Positions 7,449 through 13,099 of a DNA stretch of 13,099 bases are shown here, one piece after another (the stretch's first letter is position 1; the number at the start of each line of letters is the position of its first letter). The notes beneath the pieces were generated by a model. The model was not told the DNA's origin, searched no databases, and worked only from the letters and a program-made list of their open reading frames with translations. The translations under genes were made by a program, and so were the position numbers. Source of the DNA: Clostridiaceae bacterium (GTDB taxonomy: Bacteria; Bacillota; Clostridia; Oscillospirales; QAMX01); the NCBI GenBank assembly GCA_016297585.1, contig JAEDGJ010000066.1, positions 1-13,099 of the forward strand. The letters run 5' to 3'.

Positions 7449-8765
7449 ATGAAGGTACAGATTCCGCGGCGTGTGGCAGCCGCCGTATTGAATTCGCTCG
7501 CCGCCGGTGTCGTACCGCGCACCGGTCAGGAGTACATCGCCATCGGCCGCACGAAGGAGATCGCGGCGCTGCTGTCCGATCTGGAAACGGTGGAGGACGG
7601 CGGCAGCGCGTTCCGCATGATCACCGGCCGCTACGGCTCCGGCAAGAGCTTTCTTCTCCAGCTCCTGCGCTCCCACGCGCTCGAGCGCGGCTTTGCCGTC
7701 GCCGACTGCGACCTGTCTCCCGAACGCAGGCTCGCCGGTGCGAAGGGGCAGGGGCTTGCCACCTACCGCGAGCTGATGCGCAATCTCTCCTGCCGCGCGG
7801 CTCCGGACGGCGGCGCGCTGCCCGTCATCCTGTCCCGCTGGATCGCGTCCGTGCAGCTCGACTGCGCCCGGCGCGAGGGGCTTTCCCCCTCCGACCCGAA
7901 GCTCGCGCAGCTCACGGAGCTTGCCATCACCGACGCCATTTCGGGCTTTTCCGGGCTCGTCCACGGCTTCGACTTTGCCGCGGCGGTCGGCGCGTTCTAC
8001 CGCGGCCTGCGCGACGGCGACGAGGAGCTGAAAAACAACGCCTTACGCTGGCTGCGCGGCGAATTTCCGAACAAAACCGAGGCCAAGCGCGCGCTGCCCG
8101 TCTCCTCCGTCATCACGGACGAGACCTGGTACGATTTTCTCAAGCTGATGTCCTCTCTGATGGCCGTCACGGGACAAAAAGGGCTTCTGATCATCATCGA
8201 CGAGGCCGTCAACCTCTATAAGATCGTCCAGACCGTCGCGCGCGAGGCAAACTACGAAAAGCTCCTGAACATCTTCAACGACGCGACGCAGGGACGGCTC
8301 TCCCACATGGCCTTCTTCTTCGGCGGCACCCCCCAGCTCGTCGAGGACACGCGGCGCGGGCTCTACAGCTACGAGGCGCTGCGCTCCCGCCTGCGCGCGA
8401 ACCGCTTCGCGGGCGACGGCGTGCAGGACTTTGCCGGTCCCGTGCTCACGCTCGCGCCGCTGACGCCCGAGGAGCTGCTGGCGCTGCTCAAGCGCATCGT
8501 CGCGCTGCACGCGCTGCGCTACGACTGGACGCCGCCCGTCAGCGACGAGCAGCTCGCCGCCTTCGTCTCCGACATCGCCTCCCGCATGGGCGCGGACGTG
8601 CTGCTGACGCCGCGCGAGGTCGTCCGCGACTTTACGGGGCTTCTAAACCTCCTCCAGCAGAATCCGGAGGAGAGCTTTGAGTCCATCGCGGGCACGCTCG
8701 AGATCCGGCCCGCCGACCGGACGGAAAACGGGGAGACCGGCGAATTCGCGGAGTTTACGCTGTAA
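7449..8765 (+). CDS. P-loop ATPase, DUF2791 / BREX-type ATP-binding family (SngB/BrxD-like)
   Basis: A 438-residue AAA+/STAND-like ATPase. The Walker A motif GRYGSGKS is at residues 60-67, the Walker B LLIIIDEAVNL at 246-256 (Asp251, Glu252), a sensor-like FGGTPQLVED at 291-300, and an arginine-rich LRSRLRANRF at 311-320 that could supply an arginine finger. The N-terminal pattern (IPRRVAAAVLNSLAAGVVP followed by an IGR..E segment) and the overall length fit the DUF2791 family, which includes BrxD of BREX systems and the ATPase of Shango. All ATPase motifs are intact, so hydrolysis is expected. It sits 15 nt after the TerB_N gene and 13 nt before ruvC. No defence helicase follows. Its partner is most likely the TerB protein. 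Whether it loads a helicase or remodels DNA is inference. Confidence 0.9.
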   Translation: MKVQIPRRVAAAVLNSLAAGVVPRTGQEYIAIGRTKEIAALLSDLETVEDGGSAFRMITGRYGSGKSFLLQLLRSHALERGFAVADCDLSPERRLAGAKGQGLATYRELMRNLSCRAAPDGGALPVILSRWIASVQLDCARREGLSPSDPKLAQLTELAITDAISGFSGLVHGFDFAAAVGAFYRGLRDGDEELKNNALRWLRGEFPNKTEAKRALPVSSVITDETWYDFLKLMSSLMAVTGQKGLLIIIDEAVNLYKIVQTVAREANYEKLLNIFNDATQGRLSHMAFFFGGTPQLVEDTRRGLYSYEALRSRLRANRFAGDGVQDFAGPVLTLAPLTPEELLALLKRIVALHALRYDWTPPVSDEQLAAFVSDIASRMGADVLLTPREVVRDFTGLLNLLQQNPEESFESIAGTLEIRPADRTENGETGEFAEFTL

Positions 8766-8778
8766 AGGGGACGCGCCG

Positions 8779-9309
8779 ATGAAAAGCTATTCCCTGCCGG
8801 ACGCGCCCCAGTGCATCCTCGGCATCGACCCCGGCTACGCGATCGTCGGCTTTGGGCTGATCGCGGCCTCCGGCGCGCGTTACCGCCACATCCGTCACGG
8901 CGCGATCACCACCCCCGCCGGGCTGCCGATGCAGGAGCGCCTGCGCATCATCTACGCCGACATGGTCTCGCTGATCGCCGACCGCCGTCCCGACGCGGCG
9001 GCGATCGAAAAGCTCTACTTCAATACGAACACCACCACCGCCATCGCGGTCGCCCAGGCGCGCGGCGTCATCCTGCTCGCCATCGCCGAGGCAAACATCC
9101 CGCTTTTTGAGTACAGCCCGTCCGAGATCAAGCAGGCCGTCGTCGGCTACGGCAAGGCGGAGAAGGCGCAGATGATGGAGATGACGCGCGCGCTGCTGTC
9201 GCTGCCGGCGCGTCCGAAGCCCGACGACGCCGCCGACGCGCTCGCCGTCGCGCTCTGCCACGCCGCCATGCGCACGAGTCAGATCAATTTCAAGCATCAA
9301 AACGGCTGA
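8779..9309 (+). CDS. ruvC: Crossover junction endodeoxyribonuclease RuvC
   Basis: Dimeric Holliday-junction resolvase that nicks strands of like polarity symmetrically. The protein has 176 residues, close to the usual length. The RNase H-like fold is signposted by GIDPG (15-19), AIEKLYFNTNTTTAIAVAQA (75-94) and KPDDAADALAVALCH (147-161), giving the catalytic tetrad Asp17, Glu77, Asp150 and Asp153, all present. The start at 8779 has AAAGGGG at 8764-8770, 8 nt upstream. A longer TTG-initiated version from 8677 would overlap the ATPase gene and add unrelated residues, so I reject it. It is followed by ruvA after 17 nt. Confidence 0.97.
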   Translation: MKSYSLPDAPQCILGIDPGYAIVGFGLIAASGARYRHIRHGAITTPAGLPMQERLRIIYADMVSLIADRRPDAAAIEKLYFNTNTTTAIAVAQARGVILLAIAEANIPLFEYSPSEIKQAVVGYGKAEKAQMMEMTRALLSLPARPKPDDAADALAVALCHAAMRTSQINFKHQNG

Positions 9310-9326
9310 AAGGAACCGGTACCGCC

Positions 9327-9926
9327 ATGTTTTACTATCTGGAAGGGACGATTACGCATCTGGAATCCCGCATCGCCGTGGTCGACTGCGGCGGCGTCGG
9401 GTATCTGTGCAACATCACGCTGCACACGCAGGCGAAGCTGACGCGCGGCGCAAAAACGAAGCTCTATACCTACTTAAACGTCCGCGAGGACACGTTCGAG
9501 CTGTACGGGTTTGCCGATCTTGAGGAAAAAAGCTGCTTTACGCTGCTGACCGGCGTGTCCGGCGTCGGCATGAAGGTCGCGCTGTCGATCCTCTCGACGC
9601 TCTCCCCCGACCAGTTCATGCTCGCCATCGTCGGCAGCGACGAAAAGGCGCTGACAAAGGCGCCGGGCGTCGGCAAAAAGCTCGCGCAGAGGCTGATCCT
9701 CGAACTGAAGGACAAGCTGAAGAAGGAATACGCCGCCGACGGCGCGCAGGAGGACTGGCTCCCCGCCGCCGACGCGCAGGACAAGACCGGGGAAGCCCGG
9801 ATGGCGCTGCAGGCGCTCGGCTACTCCGCGTCCGAAGCCGCTGCGGCGCTGCGCAAGGTCGATACCGCCGCCCTCTCCCTCGAGGAAATCATCCGCGCCG
9901 CCCTGAAGGGGCTTGCGCGCGGTTAA
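9327..9926 (+). CDS. ruvA: Holliday junction branch migration protein RuvA
   Basis: Tetrameric junction-binding protein that targets RuvB motors to Holliday junctions. It is 199 residues, full length. The N-terminal OB domain begins MFYYLEGTI and includes the acidic-pin region NVREDTFELYGF (51-62). Two helix-hairpin-helix motifs follow (GVSGVGMKVALSIL at 76-89 and APGVGKKLAQRLILEL at 112-127). After a flexible acidic linker, the C-terminal RuvB-binding domain occupies about 155-199. AAAGGA at 9309-9314 overlaps the ruvC stop and lies 12 nt before the ATG. ruvB does not follow directly, because a phosphatase-superfamily gene intervenes. Confidence 0.97.
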   Translation: MFYYLEGTITHLESRIAVVDCGGVGYLCNITLHTQAKLTRGAKTKLYTYLNVREDTFELYGFADLEEKSCFTLLTGVSGVGMKVALSILSTLSPDQFMLAIVGSDEKALTKAPGVGKKLAQRLILELKDKLKKEYAADGAQEDWLPAADAQDKTGEARMALQALGYSASEAAAALRKVDTAALSLEEIIRAALKGLARG

Positions 9927-9944
9927 ACCCACCCATCCGTTTAT

Positions 9945-9951
9945 AAGGAGG
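9945..9951 (+). promoter_or_regulatory. Consensus Shine-Dalgarno of the phosphatase-superfamily gene
   Basis: A perfect AAGGAGG 8 nt before the ATG at 9960. It is the best ribosome binding site in the operon and argues that the inserted gene is well translated in its own right. Confidence 0.75.
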
Positions 9952-9959
9952 AGTTTTTC

Positions 9960-10784
9960 ATGGAAGTCTGCAATGCCTACGAAATGACCCGTGTCGCCGC
10001 CGCCTTTACCGCCTCGCTCGGCGTCGAACCGCCCCGCATGGCGCAGCCCGCCGCCGAGCCGCTCGCGCGTCTTCTCGCCGACGCCTTCGACGGCCGTCCC
10101 GCGCAGAAGGCCGTCATCTATAACCCCGACGCCATCGCCCAGTGGCTGTACCAGAAGTACACCCCCGAGTTTGCGGAGGTCACCCGCTATACCCAGCTCG
10201 CCCTCCCCCTGCGCACGATGATGCCCTCCGTCACGCCGGTCTGCTTTGCGACGATGTACACCGGCACCGCGCCGCAGATCCACGGCATCCAGCGCTATGA
10301 AAAGCCCGTCGTCCGCGTCGATTCCGTCTTCGACGCGCTCATCCGCGCCGGAAAGAAGTGCGCCATCGTCAGCCAGACCGGCGCCAGCATGTCCCGCATC
10401 TTCCTCGAGCGCGAAATGGACTATTTCACCGACTGCGAAAGCGACGAGGACGCGGTGCGGCTCGGCATCCAACTGATCGAGTCCGACCGGTACGACTTCA
10501 TCGTCATCTACAACGGCTGGTACGACCATATGATGCATTCGACGCGCGTCGAGGATCCGGAGGCACTGCAGGTCTTCCGCGACAACTGCCGCTTCTTCGG
10601 CGAGATCGCCCGCGCCGTGCAGCGTGCCTACGCCGCCTACGATACCTTCCTCGGCTTTGCCACCGACCACGGCTGCCACGATCACCCCGATACCGGCCGC
10701 GGCACCCACGGCACCGATCTCCCCGACGACCTGAACGTCATCCACTTCTACGGCACGATGAAGGGCGCGCGCCATGGCGATTGA
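9960..10784 (+). CDS. Alkaline phosphatase superfamily protein (nucleotide pyrophosphatase/phosphodiesterase-like)
   Basis: A 274-residue protein with the alkaline-phosphatase-superfamily fold, of type I phosphodiesterase/nucleotide pyrophosphatase flavour. The expected two-metal site can be read off: Asp57 (AVIYNPDA), nucleophile candidate Thr92 in PSVTPVCFATMYTGTAPQIH (89-108), Asp189 and His193 (WYDHMMH), Asp236-His237 (ATDHG) and His250 (GTHG). All seven positions are occupied, so it is probably a working metal-dependent hydrolase. There is no signal peptide or membrane segment, so it acts in the cytoplasm. The substrate is unknown; nucleotides, phosphonates or phospho-sugars are all possible. 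It lies between ruvA (33 nt upstream) and ruvB, whose start codon is inside its last codons. Family assignment is firm, function is not. Confidence 0.87.
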   Translation: MEVCNAYEMTRVAAAFTASLGVEPPRMAQPAAEPLARLLADAFDGRPAQKAVIYNPDAIAQWLYQKYTPEFAEVTRYTQLALPLRTMMPSVTPVCFATMYTGTAPQIHGIQRYEKPVVRVDSVFDALIRAGKKCAIVSQTGASMSRIFLEREMDYFTDCESDEDAVRLGIQLIESDRYDFIVIYNGWYDHMMHSTRVEDPEALQVFRDNCRFFGEIARAVQRAYAAYDTFLGFATDHGCHDHPDTGRGTHGTDLPDDLNVIHFYGTMKGARHGD

Positions 10785-11856
10785 ATTTGACGACCAGCTC
10801 GGCGAGCGTCTCGTCGACGCGGCCGTCCAGCCCGCCGACGACGCGGAGGGCAGCCTCCGCCCGCAGAAGCTCGACGAATACATCGGTCAGGACAAGGCCA
10901 AGGAGAATCTGCGCGTCTTCATCGAAGCGGCACGTCAGCGCGGCGAGTCGCTCGACCATGTGCTGCTGTCCGGCCCGCCCGGACTCGGCAAAACCACCCT
11001 CGCGGGCGTCATCGCCAACGAAATGGGCTCCCACGTCCGCGTCACCTCCGGCCCCGCCATCGAAAAGGCCGGCGATCTCGCGGCGCTCCTGACAAACCTC
11101 GCGCCCCACGACATCCTCTTTATCGACGAGATCCACCGCCTCAACCGCGCGGTCGAAGAGGTTTTGTATCCCGCGATGGAGGACTTCGCGCTCGACATCA
11201 TCATCGGCAAAGGCCCCTCCGCGCGCTCCATCCGGCTCGACCTGCCGCCTTTTACCCTGATCGGCGCGACGACCCGCTCGGGACAGCTCTCCGCGCCGCT
11301 GCGCGACCGCTTCGGCGTTCTGCTAAAGCTCGAGCTGTACGCTCCCGCCGAGCTCGAGCGCATCGTCCGCCGCTCCGCGGAGATCCTCGGCGTCAACATC
11401 GACCGCGAGGGCGCGTTCGAGATCGCCAGCCGTTCCCGCGGCACGCCGCGAATCGCAAACCGGCTGTTAAAGCGCGTGCGTGACTACGCGCAGGTGCGCG
11501 CCGACGGCCATATCTCGCGCGAGGTCGCCGACATGGCGCTGCGGGCGCTCGACATCGACGCGCTCGGGCTCGACGCCACCGACCGGCGGATGCTGCGCGG
11601 CATCATCGACATCTACGGCGGCGGTCCGGTCGGCCTCGAGGCGCTGTCCGCCACCGTCGGCGAGGAAGCCGTCACGCTCGAGGACGTCTACGAGCCGTAC
11701 CTGCTGCAGCTCGGCTTTCTCTCGCGCACACCGCGCGGACGCTGTGCCACCGTGCGCGCCTACGAGCACCTCGGCATCGCCTACACCGCACCCGCCGCGC
11801 CCGTACAGGAGGACTCGCTCCAGCAGCGGATGGACGAGTGGCTCAAAAACGGCTGA
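10774..11856 (+). CDS. ruvB: Holliday junction branch migration helicase RuvB
   Basis: AAA+ hexameric motor that drives branch migration with RuvA. It is 360 residues, slightly longer than typical because of both termini. Motifs: LRPQKLDEYIGQD (28-40), Walker A GPPGLGKT (67-74), Walker B LFIDEIHRL (115-123), sensor I GATTR (164-168), the arginine-finger segment APLRDRFG (174-181), and a C-terminal winged helix ending in FLSRTPRGR. Everything needed for activity is present. The ATG at 10774 overlaps the end of the phosphatase-like gene by 11 nt, and its AAGGG (10761-10765, 8 nt spacing) lies inside that gene, so translational coupling is likely. No hairpin terminator is evident in the 98 nt between its stop and the next promoter. 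Confidence 0.98.
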   Translation: MAIEFDDQLGERLVDAAVQPADDAEGSLRPQKLDEYIGQDKAKENLRVFIEAARQRGESLDHVLLSGPPGLGKTTLAGVIANEMGSHVRVTSGPAIEKAGDLAALLTNLAPHDILFIDEIHRLNRAVEEVLYPAMEDFALDIIIGKGPSARSIRLDLPPFTLIGATTRSGQLSAPLRDRFGVLLKLELYAPAELERIVRRSAEILGVNIDREGAFEIASRSRGTPRIANRLLKRVRDYAQVRADGHISREVADMALRALDIDALGLDATDRRMLRGIIDIYGGGPVGLEALSATVGEEAVTLEDVYEPYLLQLGFLSRTPRGRCATVRAYEHLGIAYTAPAAPVQEDSLQQRMDEWLKNG

Positions 11857-11954
11857 TCCGCCCGTTTGCAATTGATTTGTTCCCGCCGCTTGTGCATGTT
11901 GTACGAGAAAACGCTTCCAATAGTATACAGATTAACAAAATATGAACACACCCC

Positions 11955-11983
11955 TTGACAAAGAAAAAAAACGCGTATATAAT
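11955..11983 (+). promoter_or_regulatory. Full-consensus SigA promoter for the SigH-like gene
   Basis: TTGACA (11955-11960) and TATAAT (11978-11983) with a 17-bp spacer: both hexamers are perfect. The region is AT-rich against the GC-rich background. The predicted start site near 11990 leaves only about 12 nt before the GTG at 12002. It is the strongest-looking promoter in the window. Confidence 0.9.
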
Positions 11984-12001
11984 ATGGCATAGACAGGAAT
12001 C

Positions 12002-12673
12002 GTGAAGGAAATGCAGCCGTCAGAGTTAGAAAAACTATCCGATGAGGCGCTTTGCCGTCTGAGCAACACGGGCGCCAGAGAAGCCGCCGAGGTGCTGGTC
12101 GAGCGTTACACCCAGCTCGTACGGCGTGCGGCGCGTCCGTTTTATCTGGCGGGCGGCGATCACGAGGATCTGTTGCAGGAAGGGATGATCGGTCTTCTGA
12201 AGGCCATCCGGGAGTACACGCCCGGGAAGTCCTCCTTCCAGACGTTCGCGTCTCTCTGTATCCGTTCGCGGATATACGATGCGATCCGGCAGGCGCAGGG
12301 CAAAAACCAGCAGGTGCTCAGCACCGCATTGCCGCTGGAATCTCCGGACAACGATACCGGGGATCCGCTCCACTGGTTATACGATCTCGAATCCGACCCG
12401 GAAGCGCTCGCAATTCACAGGGATGAGCAGCGGCAGGTTGCCGCTGAGCTCGACGCACTCTTGTCCGGTTTTGAAAAAAGTGTCTTATCTCTCTATTTGG
12501 AAGGTCTTTCATTTGCTGAGATGGCGCGCCGGTTGCACCGTCCGGTGAAATCGGTTGACAACGCCGTGACCCGAATCCGCAACAAGCTCTCCCCGCGCTT
12601 CTTTCCCCGGGACAGCGTGTCCCGAAAACAATCGTCCCAGGCTTTACCGGGAAAACCCGATAAGCAATATTAA
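12002..12673 (+). CDS. SigH-like sigma-70 family RNA polymerase sigma factor
   Basis: A 223-residue alternative sigma factor with only regions 2 and 4. Region 2 spans about 27-98 and includes AGGDHEDLLQEGMIGLLKAI (50-69), the core-binding and -10 recognition segment, followed by FQTFASLCIRSRIYDAIR. Region 4 spans about 148-196 with the helix-turn-helix SFAEMARRLHRPVKSVDNAV (170-189). The order and wording resemble stage 0 sporulation factor SigH, the clostridial transition-phase sigma. A tail of about 27 residues (197-223) rich in Ser, Lys and Pro extends past region 4. The start is uncertain: GTG 12002 has AGGA only 4 nt upstream, and ATG 12011 (M4) has a purine-rich stretch almost touching it. 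Codon choice is more AT-rich than in the ruv operon. It is followed 86 nt later by the zinc-ribbon gene. Confidence 0.88.
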   Translation: MKEMQPSELEKLSDEALCRLSNTGAREAAEVLVERYTQLVRRAARPFYLAGGDHEDLLQEGMIGLLKAIREYTPGKSSFQTFASLCIRSRIYDAIRQAQGKNQQVLSTALPLESPDNDTGDPLHWLYDLESDPEALAIHRDEQRQVAAELDALLSGFEKSVLSLYLEGLSFAEMARRLHRPVKSVDNAVTRIRNKLSPRFFPRDSVSRKQSSQALPGKPDKQY

Positions 12674-12759
12674 GATGCCCGGCGTAATAAAACCCCTGCA
12701 CGTTCTCAAACGCTCGAGGTTTTCGTCGATGGCACGACATTCAAAGAGAGGTTCATCAC

Positions 12760-13038
12760 ATGTACCAGGACAAGACACTCAAGTGCAAAGAATGTGGCGC
12801 TGATTTTGTTTTCACCGCCGGTGAGCAGGAGTTCTACGCTGAGCGCGGCTTCCAGAACGAGCCGCAGCGCTGCAAGGCCTGCCGTGACGCCCGCAAGAAC
12901 GCGACCCGCGCTCCCCGTGAGTACTTCGTCGCGACCTGCGCGATGTGCGGCGGCGAAGCTCGCGTTCCGTTCGAGCCGAAGACCGACCGTCCGGTCTACT
13001 GCAGCGAGTGCTTCGCGAAGATGCGTCAGCAGGGCTAA
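12760..13038 (+). CDS. Small double zinc-ribbon protein (zf-trcl type)
   Basis: A 92-residue basic protein with four CxxC knuckles that form two potential zinc sites: C9/C12 with C38/C41, and C60/C63 with C81/C84. The first half (LKCKECGADFVFTAGEQEFY) matches the 'probable zinc-ribbon' family (trcl type) common in Firmicutes. The second half (CAMCGGEARVPFEPKTDRPVY) is the companion knuckle seen in such proteins. Function is unknown; nucleic-acid or RNA polymerase/ribosome binding is a reasonable guess. AGAGAGG lies 8 nt before the ATG. Its codons favour AAG, GAG, TTC, TAC, CGT/CGC and some GCT/GGT, suggesting high expression. I see no convincing promoter in the 86-nt gap before it, so it may share the sigma-factor transcript. 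A strong terminator follows. Confidence 0.88.
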   Translation: MYQDKTLKCKECGADFVFTAGEQEFYAERGFQNEPQRCKACRDARKNATRAPREYFVATCAMCGGEARVPFEPKTDRPVYCSECFAKMRQQG

Positions 13039-13064
13039 TCCCCTTTCACATCTTTACAAAGTTC

Positions 13065-13096
13065 AAAGCGCTCTCCCAATCGGGAGGGCGCTTTTT
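13065..13096 (+). terminator. Rho-independent terminator after the zinc-ribbon gene
   Basis: Left arm AAAGCGCTCTCCC (13065-13077), loop AATC, right arm GGGAGGGCGCTTT (13082-13094): a 13-bp stem with one G-U pair, running into a T5 tract. It lies 27 nt after the stop codon and closes the sigma factor/zinc-ribbon unit. Confidence 0.93.
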
Positions 13097-13099
13097 CAT

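Noticed and set aside
8677..8778. N-terminal extension of RuvC from a TTG at 8677
   Set aside because: It would overlap the ATPase gene by many codons and add non-homologous residues. The ATG at 8779 has AAAGGGG at ideal spacing and gives a normal RuvC length.
9474..10883. A 469-codon open frame on the minus strand opposite ruvA, the phosphatase gene and the start of ruvB
   Set aside because: It covers three recognisable genes, and its translation matches nothing I know and is biased toward Val/Gly/Arg. This is a codon-bias shadow.
11857..11954. Terminator after ruvB, or a second sigma-gene promoter around TTGTAC/TATACA (near 11899-11929)
   Set aside because: No stable hairpin with a T-tract is visible, and the hexamers would be 19 bp apart, too far for a confident call next to the perfect promoter just downstream.
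12674..12759. Separate promoter for the zinc-ribbon gene (TAATAA near 12685, or a SigH-like AGG...GACATTC arrangement)
   Set aside because: Neither candidate has a matching second element at proper spacing.
1..13099. CRISPR arrays, tRNA/rRNA genes, insertion sequences or prophage genes
   Set aside because: No repeated spacers, tRNA-like folds, transposase genes or terminal inverted repeats were seen. The window is nearly filled by the genes listed.

Overview
The window looks like chromosomal DNA from a GC-rich member of the Clostridia (Bacillota), probably a gut-type Oscillospirales-like lineage. The support is a SigH-type sigma factor, a clostridial coiled-coil gene between coaD and rsmH, a trcl-type zinc-ribbon protein, AAGGAGG-type ribosome binding sites, and four SigA-type promoters that all have 17-bp spacers. 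The lineage is an inference from gene content, not from any search. No rRNA, tRNA, CRISPR array or insertion sequence is visible. The gene-free gaps are all under 300 bases; the largest is the divergent intergenic region 4267-4508.

Left third (1-4266, minus strand): a leftward operon starts at a promoter at 4311-4339 and reads uvrC (excision nuclease subunit), rsmD (16S rRNA G966 methyltransferase), coaD (phosphopantetheine adenylyltransferase) and a small coiled-coil protein. rsmH (16S rRNA m4C1402 methyltransferase) follows behind its own promoter at 781-809 and runs off the left edge, probably into the division/cell-wall cluster.

Middle (4430-11856, plus strand): one tightly packed operon starts at an extended -10 promoter. 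It encodes a TauE/SafE-type membrane protein, a large TerB_N/TerB_C protein, a DUF2791/BREX-type P-loop ATPase, RuvC, RuvA, an alkaline-phosphatase-superfamily enzyme, and RuvB. All gaps are 33 nt or less, and the last two genes overlap. The TerB/ATPase pair resembles two of the three components of the Shango anti-phage system. The helicase that completes Shango is absent here, and the Holliday-junction machinery follows directly. This is the most interesting part of the window. The phosphatase-fold gene wedged between ruvA and ruvB is the second unusual point.

Right end (11955-13096, plus strand): a textbook SigA promoter drives a SigH-like sigma factor with a very short leader. It is followed by a small double zinc-knuckle protein and a strong rho-independent terminator that closes the unit.
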